Positions 13,936 to 22,299 of a stretch of DNA of 40,130 nucleotides are shown here, piece by piece. Numbering within the stretch: the stretch's first letter is position 1; the number at the start of each line of letters is the position of its first letter. Both the position numbers and the translations under genes were made by a program. The stretch comes from Desulfobacterales bacterium (GTDB taxonomy: Bacteria > Desulfobacterota > Desulfobacteria > Desulfobacterales > ETH-SRB1): positions 1-40,130 of the forward strand of contig JAUWQO010000014.1 of the NCBI GenBank assembly GCA_030610995.1, read 5' to 3'. The notes beneath the pieces are model-generated. The model was not told the DNA's origin. It searched no databases and saw nothing but the letters and a program-made list of their open reading frames with translations.

Positions 13936-15002
13936 TGCGAACGAGAGTCATTGACGTCTATGACGATGCAGTGTCCATAAAAAGAAAGTGGGATTATTTG
14001 GTTGAACATGGGAAATTGGATGTATCTGCATCATATCTGTGGACTATTGCTCTTTGGGAAAGCCATCTCAAAAAGAAGAATATGAATATCATATTAGTGG
14101 AAAATGGGAATGATATATCGGGCATCTTTCCTGTTTTCTTGAAAAAAAAGACTATGAGGAAGTTGCCAATCACAACTGTTTGTCCTGTTGCTTCTTTGTT
14201 CTGTTTACACAATGACTTGGTTGTCCATGAGCCGACACATGATATACTGTCTGCATTTTTTGAAGGACTAAAAAGTATCTCGGGCTTCAGAAAATGGAAC
14301 GTTATGGAAATCCCATCTGTTGTGGTCGGCGGCATTGCTGATCTAATGCTGAAGTCTTTTTTGTCTGCAAACGGATATAAATACATTGTTTCAAAAGGGC
14401 CTGTATCTCCATTCATAAGAACCAAGAATCTTTCTTGGGAGGAGTATCTAAAATCTTTAAAGAAAAAAGCCCGGGGCAACTTCAAGCGCAAACAAAATAT
14501 CATAAGAAGAGAAGGCGGAACAATTATAAAACAAATATCAGAGTATGATGAAATCCTACACATTATGACAACGGTCGAAAGTAGAAGTTGGAAACACCAA
14601 AGGGGTTCCGCAATAGTTGATAAAGACCATCAAATGACTTTCTATAAATTACTAATAAAAAATCTTGGTTCTCATTTCATATTCTTTGTTTTATTTTTTA
14701 ACGATAAACCGATATGTTACAGCATGGGGCTGCTACATCGCAAGAGGTATTACTCCCTGAAAACAAGCTATGATGATAATTACAAAAAGGTTTCGCCGGG
14801 GATCGTCTTGAGGTTGCATTTGCTCCAATATTGTTTTGAGAATGACTTTTGCGAATTTGATTTTTGCGGAGAAGAGGAGCAATGGAAGAAGGAATTTACC
14901 ATAGATCACAGAGAACACAAAAATTATATAATTTTCAATAAGGACATATATTCAAGATTTATCTATTTAATAAGCCAATTTATAAGAAAAAACCGAGATT
15001 AA
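13932..15002 (+). CDS. FemAB/CelD-like GNAT acyltransferase 1
   Basis: A 356-residue protein with the double-GNAT architecture of the CelD/BcsL (Acetyltransf_6) family. Diagnostic pieces are WEEYLKSLKKKARGNFKRKQ in the middle, RSWKHQRGSAIVDKDHQMTFY, and the C-terminal FCEFDFCGEEEQWKKEF. Related enzymes acylate amino or hydroxyl groups, including amino sugars and peptidoglycan side chains. It is one of four such genes in this locus. The ATGA overlap with the flippase gene points to co-translation. Confidence 0.8.
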   Translation: MMRTRVIDVYDDAVSIKRKWDYLVEHGKLDVSASYLWTIALWESHLKKKNMNIILVENGNDISGIFPVFLKKKTMRKLPITTVCPVASLFCLHNDLVVHEPTHDILSAFFEGLKSISGFRKWNVMEIPSVVVGGIADLMLKSFLSANGYKYIVSKGPVSPFIRTKNLSWEEYLKSLKKKARGNFKRKQNIIRREGGTIIKQISEYDEILHIMTTVESRSWKHQRGSAIVDKDHQMTFYKLLIKNLGSHFIFFVLFFNDKPICYSMGLLHRKRYYSLKTSYDDNYKKVSPGIVLRLHLLQYCFENDFCEFDFCGEEEQWKKEFTIDHREHKNYIIFNKDIYSRFIYLISQFIRKNRD

Positions 15003-15007
15003 TAAAC

Positions 15008-16165
15008 ATGAATATTTCGATGCAACCAAGACTAAATTTGGCGCTCTTCCGGTCGAATCGTAATGGCCAGATATTTTGTAAGAACCTCCAACCAATATAC
15101 CAGGGAAGATACGCCTTTTATCAAGCTTTAGCATTATCGGGTTTAGAAAAAAACGATAGGGTCTTGCTTCCGTCGTACCACTGTTTGTCAATGGTTGAGC
15201 CTGTATTGCGCTATGGTTGCAAAGTCAATTTTTATAAGATTCGAGGAAACTTGCAAACAACTGTGAATGATATACAAGACGCTATTACTACTGATACAAA
15301 AGCTGTGTTCTTGGTTCATTATTTTGGTTTATTTCAAAAAAAAATCGAACAGATAAAGGATTACTTGCTATCCAAGGATATATTTCTAATTGAGGACTGT
15401 GCACACGTCATCCCTCTGCGTCATCAAAAGGCAGGCACGATTGGTGATATTAGCATTTTTTCGCCGAGAAAATACCTCCCCCTCATTGATGGCGCATTCC
15501 TGCGCATAAACAATCCGAAGATCACAAAATCTCCTATCCTAAAAAACCTACCTTTGCTGCGAGAATTAAAAGTCGCCAAGAATACATTTGAACAACACCT
15601 CAATGCCTCTAAATATGAAAGGTTAAAACATTACTATTTCATGATTGACAATAATATTAACAGGAGCAGAAATATTCTCAAGCCGGCACCTATTCAAAAC
15701 CATACACGAAGACTGGTTTCCACTATCCCTATTGAGTTTGATATGAATCTCATAAACAGTCGTTGTTCGTGTTTAGCGCGTTATATTCTGAGCAGAGCCA
15801 ACTTTGAAGCCATATACGAAAAGAGGAAACGAGCTTTCAAATATCTCTACGACGAGTTATACATCGGTCATGGCCTGAAGCCGCCTGCTTTTTTGAATTC
15901 AGGCGGATCGGAATGTGTGTTTGGCTTCCCAATGCTGGCCAAAAACAAGCGCGATGTAATTTTCGAATTGAAAAAGAGAAACATCCAGACATTCACTTTC
16001 GGCGAGGAGATTCATAAGCATGTCGTACGGCATGGTAATTTGGTTGATGAACGGCTTTCCTCTCAACTCTTTTTCATGCCTATCCATCAGGATCTGGATT
16101 ACGATGAATTAAGATATATCTCTCGAAACTTAAAGGAGATTCTACGAATTGGACAGATTCACTAA
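15008..16165 (+). CDS. DegT/DnrJ/EryC1/StrS-type aminotransferase
   Basis: A 385-residue fold-type I PLP protein. LALSGLEKNDRVLLPSYHC is the early substrate loop, FLIEDCAHVIPLR near residue 127 carries the Asp that holds the PLP ring nitrogen, and ISIFSPRKYLPLIDGAFL near 150 holds the expected Lys in an atypical setting (families usually continue with a Gly-rich GGxxT segment). It probably makes an amino sugar from a keto-sugar nucleotide, supplying amines for the neighbouring FemAB-like acyltransferases. The atypical pocket leaves room for a non-catalytic role. Confidence 0.75.
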   Translation: MNISMQPRLNLALFRSNRNGQIFCKNLQPIYQGRYAFYQALALSGLEKNDRVLLPSYHCLSMVEPVLRYGCKVNFYKIRGNLQTTVNDIQDAITTDTKAVFLVHYFGLFQKKIEQIKDYLLSKDIFLIEDCAHVIPLRHQKAGTIGDISIFSPRKYLPLIDGAFLRINNPKITKSPILKNLPLLRELKVAKNTFEQHLNASKYERLKHYYFMIDNNINRSRNILKPAPIQNHTRRLVSTIPIEFDMNLINSRCSCLARYILSRANFEAIYEKRKRAFKYLYDELYIGHGLKPPAFLNSGGSECVFGFPMLAKNKRDVIFELKKRNIQTFTFGEEIHKHVVRHGNLVDERLSSQLFFMPIHQDLDYDELRYISRNLKEILRIGQIH

Positions 16166-16169
16166 TTCA

Positions 16170-17303
16170 ATGAAAATTACAATAGTAAACGATCTCACGG
16201 GATTTGACCGACTTCACGATAGTTGGAACCGATTGCTTGAGAGTTCAGATTTTGACTCTGTCTTTATGACGCACGAGTGGTTTTCATCATTCATAAGAGC
16301 CTTTAACCTAGAGAAACAAATGTCGATTGTATTAGTTTACGACTCTTGCGGTCTTGTGGGGATCCTACCGCTATACCGAGAGTATGTCAAATACGGTTTT
16401 CTAAGGTGTCTTGTCCTGAAATCGATAACAAATGTCCACACGCCCAAGTATAGCTTCATTTTTAGAAAGGGGGCCGGTGTCCTGCTTCCGAAGGTGTTGG
16501 CGCTTTTACAGCGGATGGTGCAATGGGATATGATTCAGGTTGACTACATAAGCCAAGACTTGTTCATCTTGAAGCATCCCTCATTAATGATCCAGCAACG
16601 ATTCCACACAGCAATTGTTCCCATTATGAAGAGTCCTCGTATTTTGCTCGGGGGCGATTGGAATACGTATTACAAGGAGTGTTTTTCGAAGTCTCTCAGA
16701 CAGAATATTGAAAAGTCAATCAGAAAGACTCAACGTTTTTATGAACTGTCCTGTGAAGTCATAGAAGGTGCCAAATTAACGAAAACTGATCTGGAAGAGG
16801 CATTCATTATTGAAGATAGAGGATGGAAGGGACAAAATGGCAGCTCCATAATAAAGAATGAGAGCTTCAGAAAATTCTACGAGCAGTTAGCTTTTCAAAC
16901 CAGTCATAATGGATGGTTTGCATTGAGATTTCTAAAGCTTGGCAGCAGAAGAGTCGCTTTTGATTACTGTTTGAAATACAAGACCTCTTATAATCTTTTG
17001 AAGACTGGATATGATGAAAAACTAAGCAAATACTCTCCCGGACATATTCTTAGAAAAAACTCAATCATGGACGCATTCGAATCTGGATACGCTATTTGCG
17101 ACCTATTGGGAGCATCAGACAATTACAAGTTAAAAATGGCAAACGGTTTGGATTGTCTTTATAGCATGTATATCTTTCATAATGGTGTAATCTCAAGAAT
17201 GATGAAATTTATACTTTTTGATGCCAAAGAAATTGCCGGAAAAATCGGAATCAAGGATTCCTTGAAGGAAATTTATTACAGACTCAGAAAACCGGTAGAA
17301 TGA
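16170..17303 (+). CDS. FemAB/CelD-like GNAT acyltransferase 2
   Basis: A 377-residue member of the CelD/FemAB-like group, starting at MKITIVNDLTGFDRLHDSW. An ATG at 16149 would overlap the preceding gene, and the 16170 start, just after the previous stop, gives a cleaner domain. Typical pieces are VFMTHEWFSSFIRAF near the N-terminus, CFSKSLRQNIEKSIRKTQRF mid-protein, and YAICDLLGASDNYKLKMANG near the end. Sequence layout resembles the next gene, suggesting duplication followed by specialisation. Confidence 0.8.
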   Translation: MKITIVNDLTGFDRLHDSWNRLLESSDFDSVFMTHEWFSSFIRAFNLEKQMSIVLVYDSCGLVGILPLYREYVKYGFLRCLVLKSITNVHTPKYSFIFRKGAGVLLPKVLALLQRMVQWDMIQVDYISQDLFILKHPSLMIQQRFHTAIVPIMKSPRILLGGDWNTYYKECFSKSLRQNIEKSIRKTQRFYELSCEVIEGAKLTKTDLEEAFIIEDRGWKGQNGSSIIKNESFRKFYEQLAFQTSHNGWFALRFLKLGSRRVAFDYCLKYKTSYNLLKTGYDEKLSKYSPGHILRKNSIMDAFESGYAICDLLGASDNYKLKMANGLDCLYSMYIFHNGVISRMMKFILFDAKEIAGKIGIKDSLKEIYYRLRKPVE

Positions 17304-17312
17304 GGCGAATAA

Positions 17313-18464
17313 GTGGTTATAGAAATCAGACAATATTCAGAACTTCTTAGCTTGCGTGATGAATGGGAACGACTGATCTTAAATTCTTGCAACCCGAGTA
17401 TCACTCAAAGTTGGGAATGGATGAAAACCTGGTGGGATGTATATGGTGAAGAGAGGAAGTTATTAGTTTTGTGTGGGTATAAGGACGGTAAATTAGTCGG
17501 AATAGCGCCACTATCAGTGGGAAGGAAACGAACGTATTACTTCAACTATCTTAAATACAAAACAATTTGGTTTTTGGGAAGCGGTAAAACGAAGGCCAGA
17601 GGTGTTGTGTCCGATTATCTTAACTTTATTGTTGAAAAAGGCAACGAAAAGCGCTGCATAAAGGGTTTTTTGGAATATTTGAGCAATCACATTGGCTGGG
17701 ATGAAATAATTCTTGAGAACATTTCCACTGAGTCAGCGCCACCGGTACTTTTGCAAAGGTTTGCTCAAGAGTATGGCCTGAAACTCAGTATTGTTAGTAG
17801 AACACCAAGCATTTTGATTAAGCTACCGGATTCATGGGATGAATATATAAAGTCAATATCCAGTAGTTTGCGTTATAAGATAAAACGAGGCAGGAATGAA
17901 TTCGGCAAGCTAAAAGGCACATATCATCTGGTGAAGAAAGAAAGTGAGTTGCCTAAGACATTTGCTGATTTGGGAAGACTGCATCAACATAGGTGGAATA
18001 GCAAAGGAAAGGCCGGGGCATTTTCAAGCCATGAATGGAAAACATTTCATCAAAGACTCATCCCCATGCTGTTTGACAAGGGATGGTTAAAATTGAGTTT
18101 TCTAAAACTAAACGGCCAAACAGTTGCTGTGAATTATAACTTCGCTTTCAATAAACGAATCCACTTTTTCCAGTCAGGCTTGATACCTCATAAAAACAAG
18201 CATGTTCGCCTCGGTCTGCTGCTGCATAGCTATTGCATTGAAGAAGCCATTAATGAAGGGTATGAGGAATATGACTTCTTACAAACAGGTGCATCTGGAC
18301 CAGGTTATAAAGGAATGTGGGGTAACTGTTCAAGAGACCTACTGACGATAAGAATAGCCAGAAAATCGGCTAAAGAAAAATTATATAGTTTGCTTAACCA
18401 TGGACTAATGTGCGGAAGAAATCTCAAGGCCAGGATTCAGATAAATACTCAAGGAGAGATATAG
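17313..18464 (+). CDS. FemAB/CelD-like GNAT acyltransferase 3
   Basis: A 383-residue paralogue using a GTG start at 17313, with a GAGG about 8 nt before it. Signature segments are SITQSWEWMKTWWDVYGEER near residue 30, YIKSISSSLRYKIKRGRNEF mid-protein, LHQHRWNSKGKAGAFSS, and the C-terminal YEEYDFLQTGASGPGYKGMW. It is close in layout to the two preceding acyltransferases, but each is distinct enough to suggest different donors or acceptors. Confidence 0.8.
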   Translation: MVIEIRQYSELLSLRDEWERLILNSCNPSITQSWEWMKTWWDVYGEERKLLVLCGYKDGKLVGIAPLSVGRKRTYYFNYLKYKTIWFLGSGKTKARGVVSDYLNFIVEKGNEKRCIKGFLEYLSNHIGWDEIILENISTESAPPVLLQRFAQEYGLKLSIVSRTPSILIKLPDSWDEYIKSISSSLRYKIKRGRNEFGKLKGTYHLVKKESELPKTFADLGRLHQHRWNSKGKAGAFSSHEWKTFHQRLIPMLFDKGWLKLSFLKLNGQTVAVNYNFAFNKRIHFFQSGLIPHKNKHVRLGLLLHSYCIEEAINEGYEEYDFLQTGASGPGYKGMWGNCSRDLLTIRIARKSAKEKLYSLLNHGLMCGRNLKARIQINTQGEI

Positions 18465-18535
18465 TGCCAGCAAAATCTGCGGAAGAATATCTCGAATCTG
18501 CATTGATTCTTCGTCTTGATGAACATTCTATTTAA
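18464..18535 (+). other. 23-codon micro-ORF with a strong ribosome-binding site
   Basis: A GTG at 18464 overlaps the preceding TAG stop and follows AAGGAG by about 7 nt. The frame encodes PAKSAEEYLESALILRLDEH and ends at 18535. It may be a relic of a lost gene's N-terminus or a true leader peptide; no family is recognised. Confidence 0.3.
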
Positions 18536-18565
18536 TATTAAGCGGTTGGATGATAGAGTCATTTT

Positions 18566-20452
18566 ATGAGCGCTATTGCAGGAATTTTTCAGGAAGAATC
18601 AGAAAAAAGCATCAGTTCTAAAAAAATTGATCGAATGCTCGCAATAATGAAACACAGAGGAGCTGCCTGCGCTACAGAGACTTCTCATGGTAAGTGTGCG
18701 TTTGGCGTTTGCTCCGACAATTTGAGCGATCTGTCAGCGATATTTGCCTTTAACCGTGCTGAAGATATCTGGGGTATGTTAATTGGTGACATTTTTGATA
18801 CAAAAATCAATGGGCCATCAAAAAATACCACACAAACTGACTGCGAATTGGTACTCTGCCTATATAGGACTTATGGTGCCAAATTTGTTCATAGGATTGA
18901 CGGCTCGTATGCCATCGCCATATACGATGGCCAGTTAAATGAGTTGCTGCTAATCCGAGACCGAGTTGGATCCAAACCTCTCTTTTATACCAAAGCAGAG
19001 AATACCCTGGTATTTGCTTCAGAGATCAAAGCCATTCTTGCCAGTGGTTTTTATGAAAAAAGCATCAATCTGCGGGCATTGAACTATTTCCTTTCCTCTG
19101 GGTATGTTCCCAACCCGCATACAATGTTTGATTCCATCAAGCAAGTTAAACCCGGGCATATACTCATCTGTAAGGACGGTAATATTGTTGAAAAGCCGTA
19201 TTGGAAATTTGTTTATAGACAGGATGAACAGAATAACCATGAGGACTATTGTAAGGAGAAATTTCTTGATGTTTTTGAAACCGCAGTTTCAAGATGCTTG
19301 AAAAAACATCCCGATGCCGGAGCATTTCTTAGCGGAGGACTTGACACGAGCGGAGTCGTTGCGGTCATGCACAAGTTGAAGCGGTCTCCCTTCAAGGTTT
19401 TTACCGCCGGCTTTGAAGAAGAACAGTACAGTGAGATTGCCGAAGCAAAGATGCTGGCTGATCATTTTGGCTTAGAACATCACACCATTACAGTAAAATT
19501 CGACAACGACTTTCCATCATTACTTGAAAAGCTCGTATGGCACCATGATACACCCTTTGCGGATACTTCGGCCATCCCATCTTATTATGCAGCCAAGCTC
19601 GCCAAAGAATATGTTGATGTGGTTTTAACAGGTGACTTTCCGGATCAACTGATTGGCGGGTCTGGCCACCATGCTATGGCGCTTTACAGAGAACTTCATG
19701 ATCCGGCATGGAAAAGAATGCTCAGAAATAGCAAGTTGAATCAGCTTATAGATAGGTTGCCCTGGAGTGCAGGAGAAAATACATTATCTGATAAAATAAA
19801 AAGGTTTCTTTATCGAGAGACTTTTTCTCTGGAAGAGCAACGCATCATTGCCAATATGCCCATCCCCCATCTTCTAAAAAGGTGTCTTTACAGTCCTGAC
19901 ATGCTGGAAGTGAACAAGAAATACGATCCGCTCAGTATTGCACAAGCTCTGTACGCTGAAGTACCTGATGCAAACTTGCTTGACAAGCTCCTTTATTTCG
20001 ATATCCATTCTTACGCGCCGGACGACCTTATGGTTAAGGTGGATCGAATGACACAGGCTCACGGCTTGACCGCAATCAGCCCGTTTCATGATCTTGAGTT
20101 CGTAGAATTTATGGCAACTGTGCCCCCTCATCTTAAGATAAGGGGCTCTGAACGAAAATACATCATGAGAGAAGCACTCAGGCCCCTGCTTCCCGAGCAG
20201 ACTTTGAATAAGAAAAAACAGGGGTTTGCCATGCCGATAGGCGAGTGGCTGATTAACAATTTATCAGATTATGTGCGTGACGTCTTGCTCGATTCCAGGA
20301 CGCTGAATCGGGGATATTTCAATAAGAAGTTCATGAGAAAAATGGTGGAGAACTTTCTTGATAGAAAAACTGATTATGCATCAGGGTCTGAGGCAGCCAT
20401 TATTTCATTGATAACGCTGGAGCTGTGGCACAGGATATTTATAGATAATTAA
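18566..20452 (+). CDS. Asparagine-synthase-like amidotransferase lacking the glutaminase Cys
   Basis: A 628-residue protein with the two AsnB domains: N-terminal glutamine amidotransferase (about 1-200) and C-terminal ATP-PPase synthetase (about 230-600). Active AsnB starts MCGI with Cys2 as nucleophile, but here the start is MSAIAGIF, so Cys is replaced by Ser. The NGEIYN substrate loop is also changed (LIGDIFDT). The synthetase P-loop is kept as FLSGGLDTSG near residue 255, but the usual SGxGGDE stretch reads LTGDFPDQLIGG near 354. It may use ammonia or another amine, or form an amide in the way beta-lactam-synthetase relatives do. The canonical paralogue is at 24792-26675. Confidence 0.78.
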   Translation: MSAIAGIFQEESEKSISSKKIDRMLAIMKHRGAACATETSHGKCAFGVCSDNLSDLSAIFAFNRAEDIWGMLIGDIFDTKINGPSKNTTQTDCELVLCLYRTYGAKFVHRIDGSYAIAIYDGQLNELLLIRDRVGSKPLFYTKAENTLVFASEIKAILASGFYEKSINLRALNYFLSSGYVPNPHTMFDSIKQVKPGHILICKDGNIVEKPYWKFVYRQDEQNNHEDYCKEKFLDVFETAVSRCLKKHPDAGAFLSGGLDTSGVVAVMHKLKRSPFKVFTAGFEEEQYSEIAEAKMLADHFGLEHHTITVKFDNDFPSLLEKLVWHHDTPFADTSAIPSYYAAKLAKEYVDVVLTGDFPDQLIGGSGHHAMALYRELHDPAWKRMLRNSKLNQLIDRLPWSAGENTLSDKIKRFLYRETFSLEEQRIIANMPIPHLLKRCLYSPDMLEVNKKYDPLSIAQALYAEVPDANLLDKLLYFDIHSYAPDDLMVKVDRMTQAHGLTAISPFHDLEFVEFMATVPPHLKIRGSERKYIMREALRPLLPEQTLNKKKQGFAMPIGEWLINNLSDYVRDVLLDSRTLNRGYFNKKFMRKMVENFLDRKTDYASGSEAAIISLITLELWHRIFIDN

Positions 20453-20468
20453 ACGCACCGCCAAGGGA
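20453..20468 (-). repeat. CGCCAAGG repeat before a GxxExxY relic
   Basis: ACGCACCGCCAAGGGA is the inverted form of the CTTGGCGG repeat seen at 2191 and 8651. It directly precedes the relic at 20485. Confidence 0.5.
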
Positions 20469-20484
20469 AAAGAAAGATAAAAAT

Positions 20485-20559
20485 ATGGCAGAAAATGAAA
20501 TAGCAAAAATTGTTGTTGATTCCGCAATCAAGGTTCACAAGCTCCTCGTGTCTGGATAA
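20485..20559 (+). pseudogene. N-terminal remnant of a GxxExxY protein
   Basis: ATG then AENEIAKIVVDSAIKVHKLL and a TAA after 24 codons. The sequence resembles the start of GxxExxY proteins (…ENEIGKIVVDAAIKVHKALGPGL…), but everything after the first helix, including the defining motif, is missing. The break falls just before the next gene at 20569. Confidence 0.6.
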
Positions 20560-20568
20560 TTAATAGTA

Positions 20569-22299
20569 ATGAAATTTGAAATTAAGATAGTAACAGATGA
20601 GAAAGCACTCCAGTTGATAGACAATGAAGAGTTTATTTCTGAATGGAAGGACTTATCTTGCGCAGACAGTAAGGTAACCGTTCTTCAAGAACCAGCTTTT
20701 GTTGTTACATGGTACAAACAGTATTATGACAAATACAGACCGGTACTATGTCTTGGTTACAATGATGCAAGCCGAGTTATTGGCCTTATGCCACTAGCCC
20801 TTTCATTAAAGAACGGCTATTTAACTCATGCTGGTGATCATCAAGCAGAGTATCATGGTTGGATTGTTACTAAAGATATCGATCATGATTTTCCCATCAA
20901 GGCATTAATTGCGCTTAGGAATCATTTTCATTTAAGAACATGGCAATGGCGTTGGATACCACCCAGAGCTCAAACTAGTTGGTTAAATTCACAGGCTTTA
21001 ACTAAGGAGAAGATTTTTGTTAAATGCAGGCAAGAAAGGTCTCCAATTTGGAACTTGAGTGATGAGAATAAATTCAAAAAGTTAATGAAAAACAAAGCGA
21101 TCAAGAATAACATGAATAGATACAAAAATAAGGGAGATTTCTATATTGAACGGATAAAAACGAAAGAAAGGATAGAAAGCTTAATTGATACAATTGCAAT
21201 GCAATGTGATTTTAGACAAGAAGCTATCCATATAGTTGCTCCATTTAAAAATGACCCTAATAAAAAAGGCTTCTATATTGAAAGAATGAACTATCCTAAC
21301 GATAACTACTTTACAGTTCTATGGTCTAATAATGACCCAATAGCTTTCCATCTTGGGACATGTGACAAGGACACGGTATGCTTAGGGCTTTCATGTTTTG
21401 ATCCTCTTGAAAGCAATAAATCTCCAGGAACCTTACTGTTGTTAAAATTAGCACGCTTACTTATGGATGAGGGATATAGGTATATTGATTTGACACCTGG
21501 TGGAGATGCATACAAACAACGATTTTCTAATGCAGAGCAGAACCTTATTACGCCGTGTTTTTATTTTTCCAGGCTAACAAAATTAAAGTCAGATCTACGA
21601 GAGGAGATAATCAGAATCGCAAAGAGATGTTTACTTGCAATAGGTTTTACACCTACTTTGGTTAGAAATAAATTAGCCAGTATAAGCGAATTATTTTATA
21701 AATTGCATAGGTTATCTTTATCCAAACTTGTAAGGAGGATCATTTCATTAATATATGAGAAAAGGATTTTCATATATTACAAATATACATATGATAAGTT
21801 CGGTTCAAACGAGATCCCAAACAGCAGCGATATTAGCATCCAAAAATATTCTGATCTCATGAATTATACTGGCTCTAATCCTTGGCTTTCCAGGTCTAAC
21901 CTTCTGTCAGAATCCTCACGCCGTTTTTCTACTGGAGAAGTTCTATATTCTGTACTTAAAAATGGAATGTTGGCCCATTATGGATGGATGGTAAAGGGTG
22001 GTCGAACTCATAAATTTACCGAAGTTGACATGGAATTTAAGTCTCCCAAAGGTTCCCTAGTTTTATATGATTTTTACACGGAACCAAAATTTCGGCGAAA
22101 AGGCTTGTATCAAACAAATCTTAAGAAGATGTTATATGATGGCTTTAGGGCTGGTGCGAATGAAGTTTATATTGGTGCTGCGTATCGAAATAATGCCTCA
22201 AGGGCAGCGATAGAAAAAACTGGATTCAAAATCTTTAAGACTTTTGTAAAAACAAGGTCTTTATGGATAGTTAAAAAAAAAGAGATCGATAATGAGTAG
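20569..22299 (+). CDS. CelD-like acyltransferase fused to a second GNAT domain
   Basis: A 576-residue protein. The first ~340 residues are a CelD/FemAB-like domain (WKDLSCADSKVTVLQEPAFV early, MKNKAIKNNMNRYKNKGDFY mid-domain, YIDLTPGGDAYKQRF at its end). The last ~180 residues form a separate GNAT acetyltransferase whose acetyl-CoA loop reads EPKFRRKGLYQTNLKKML, followed by NNASRAAIEKTGFKIF. Such a fusion could modify two groups on the same glycan or in two steps. The stop overlaps the next start by 8 nt. Confidence 0.78.
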   Translation: MKFEIKIVTDEKALQLIDNEEFISEWKDLSCADSKVTVLQEPAFVVTWYKQYYDKYRPVLCLGYNDASRVIGLMPLALSLKNGYLTHAGDHQAEYHGWIVTKDIDHDFPIKALIALRNHFHLRTWQWRWIPPRAQTSWLNSQALTKEKIFVKCRQERSPIWNLSDENKFKKLMKNKAIKNNMNRYKNKGDFYIERIKTKERIESLIDTIAMQCDFRQEAIHIVAPFKNDPNKKGFYIERMNYPNDNYFTVLWSNNDPIAFHLGTCDKDTVCLGLSCFDPLESNKSPGTLLLLKLARLLMDEGYRYIDLTPGGDAYKQRFSNAEQNLITPCFYFSRLTKLKSDLREEIIRIAKRCLLAIGFTPTLVRNKLASISELFYKLHRLSLSKLVRRIISLIYEKRIFIYYKYTYDKFGSNEIPNSSDISIQKYSDLMNYTGSNPWLSRSNLLSESSRRFSTGEVLYSVLKNGMLAHYGWMVKGGRTHKFTEVDMEFKSPKGSLVLYDFYTEPKFRRKGLYQTNLKKMLYDGFRAGANEVYIGAAYRNNASRAAIEKTGFKIFKTFVKTRSLWIVKKKEIDNE

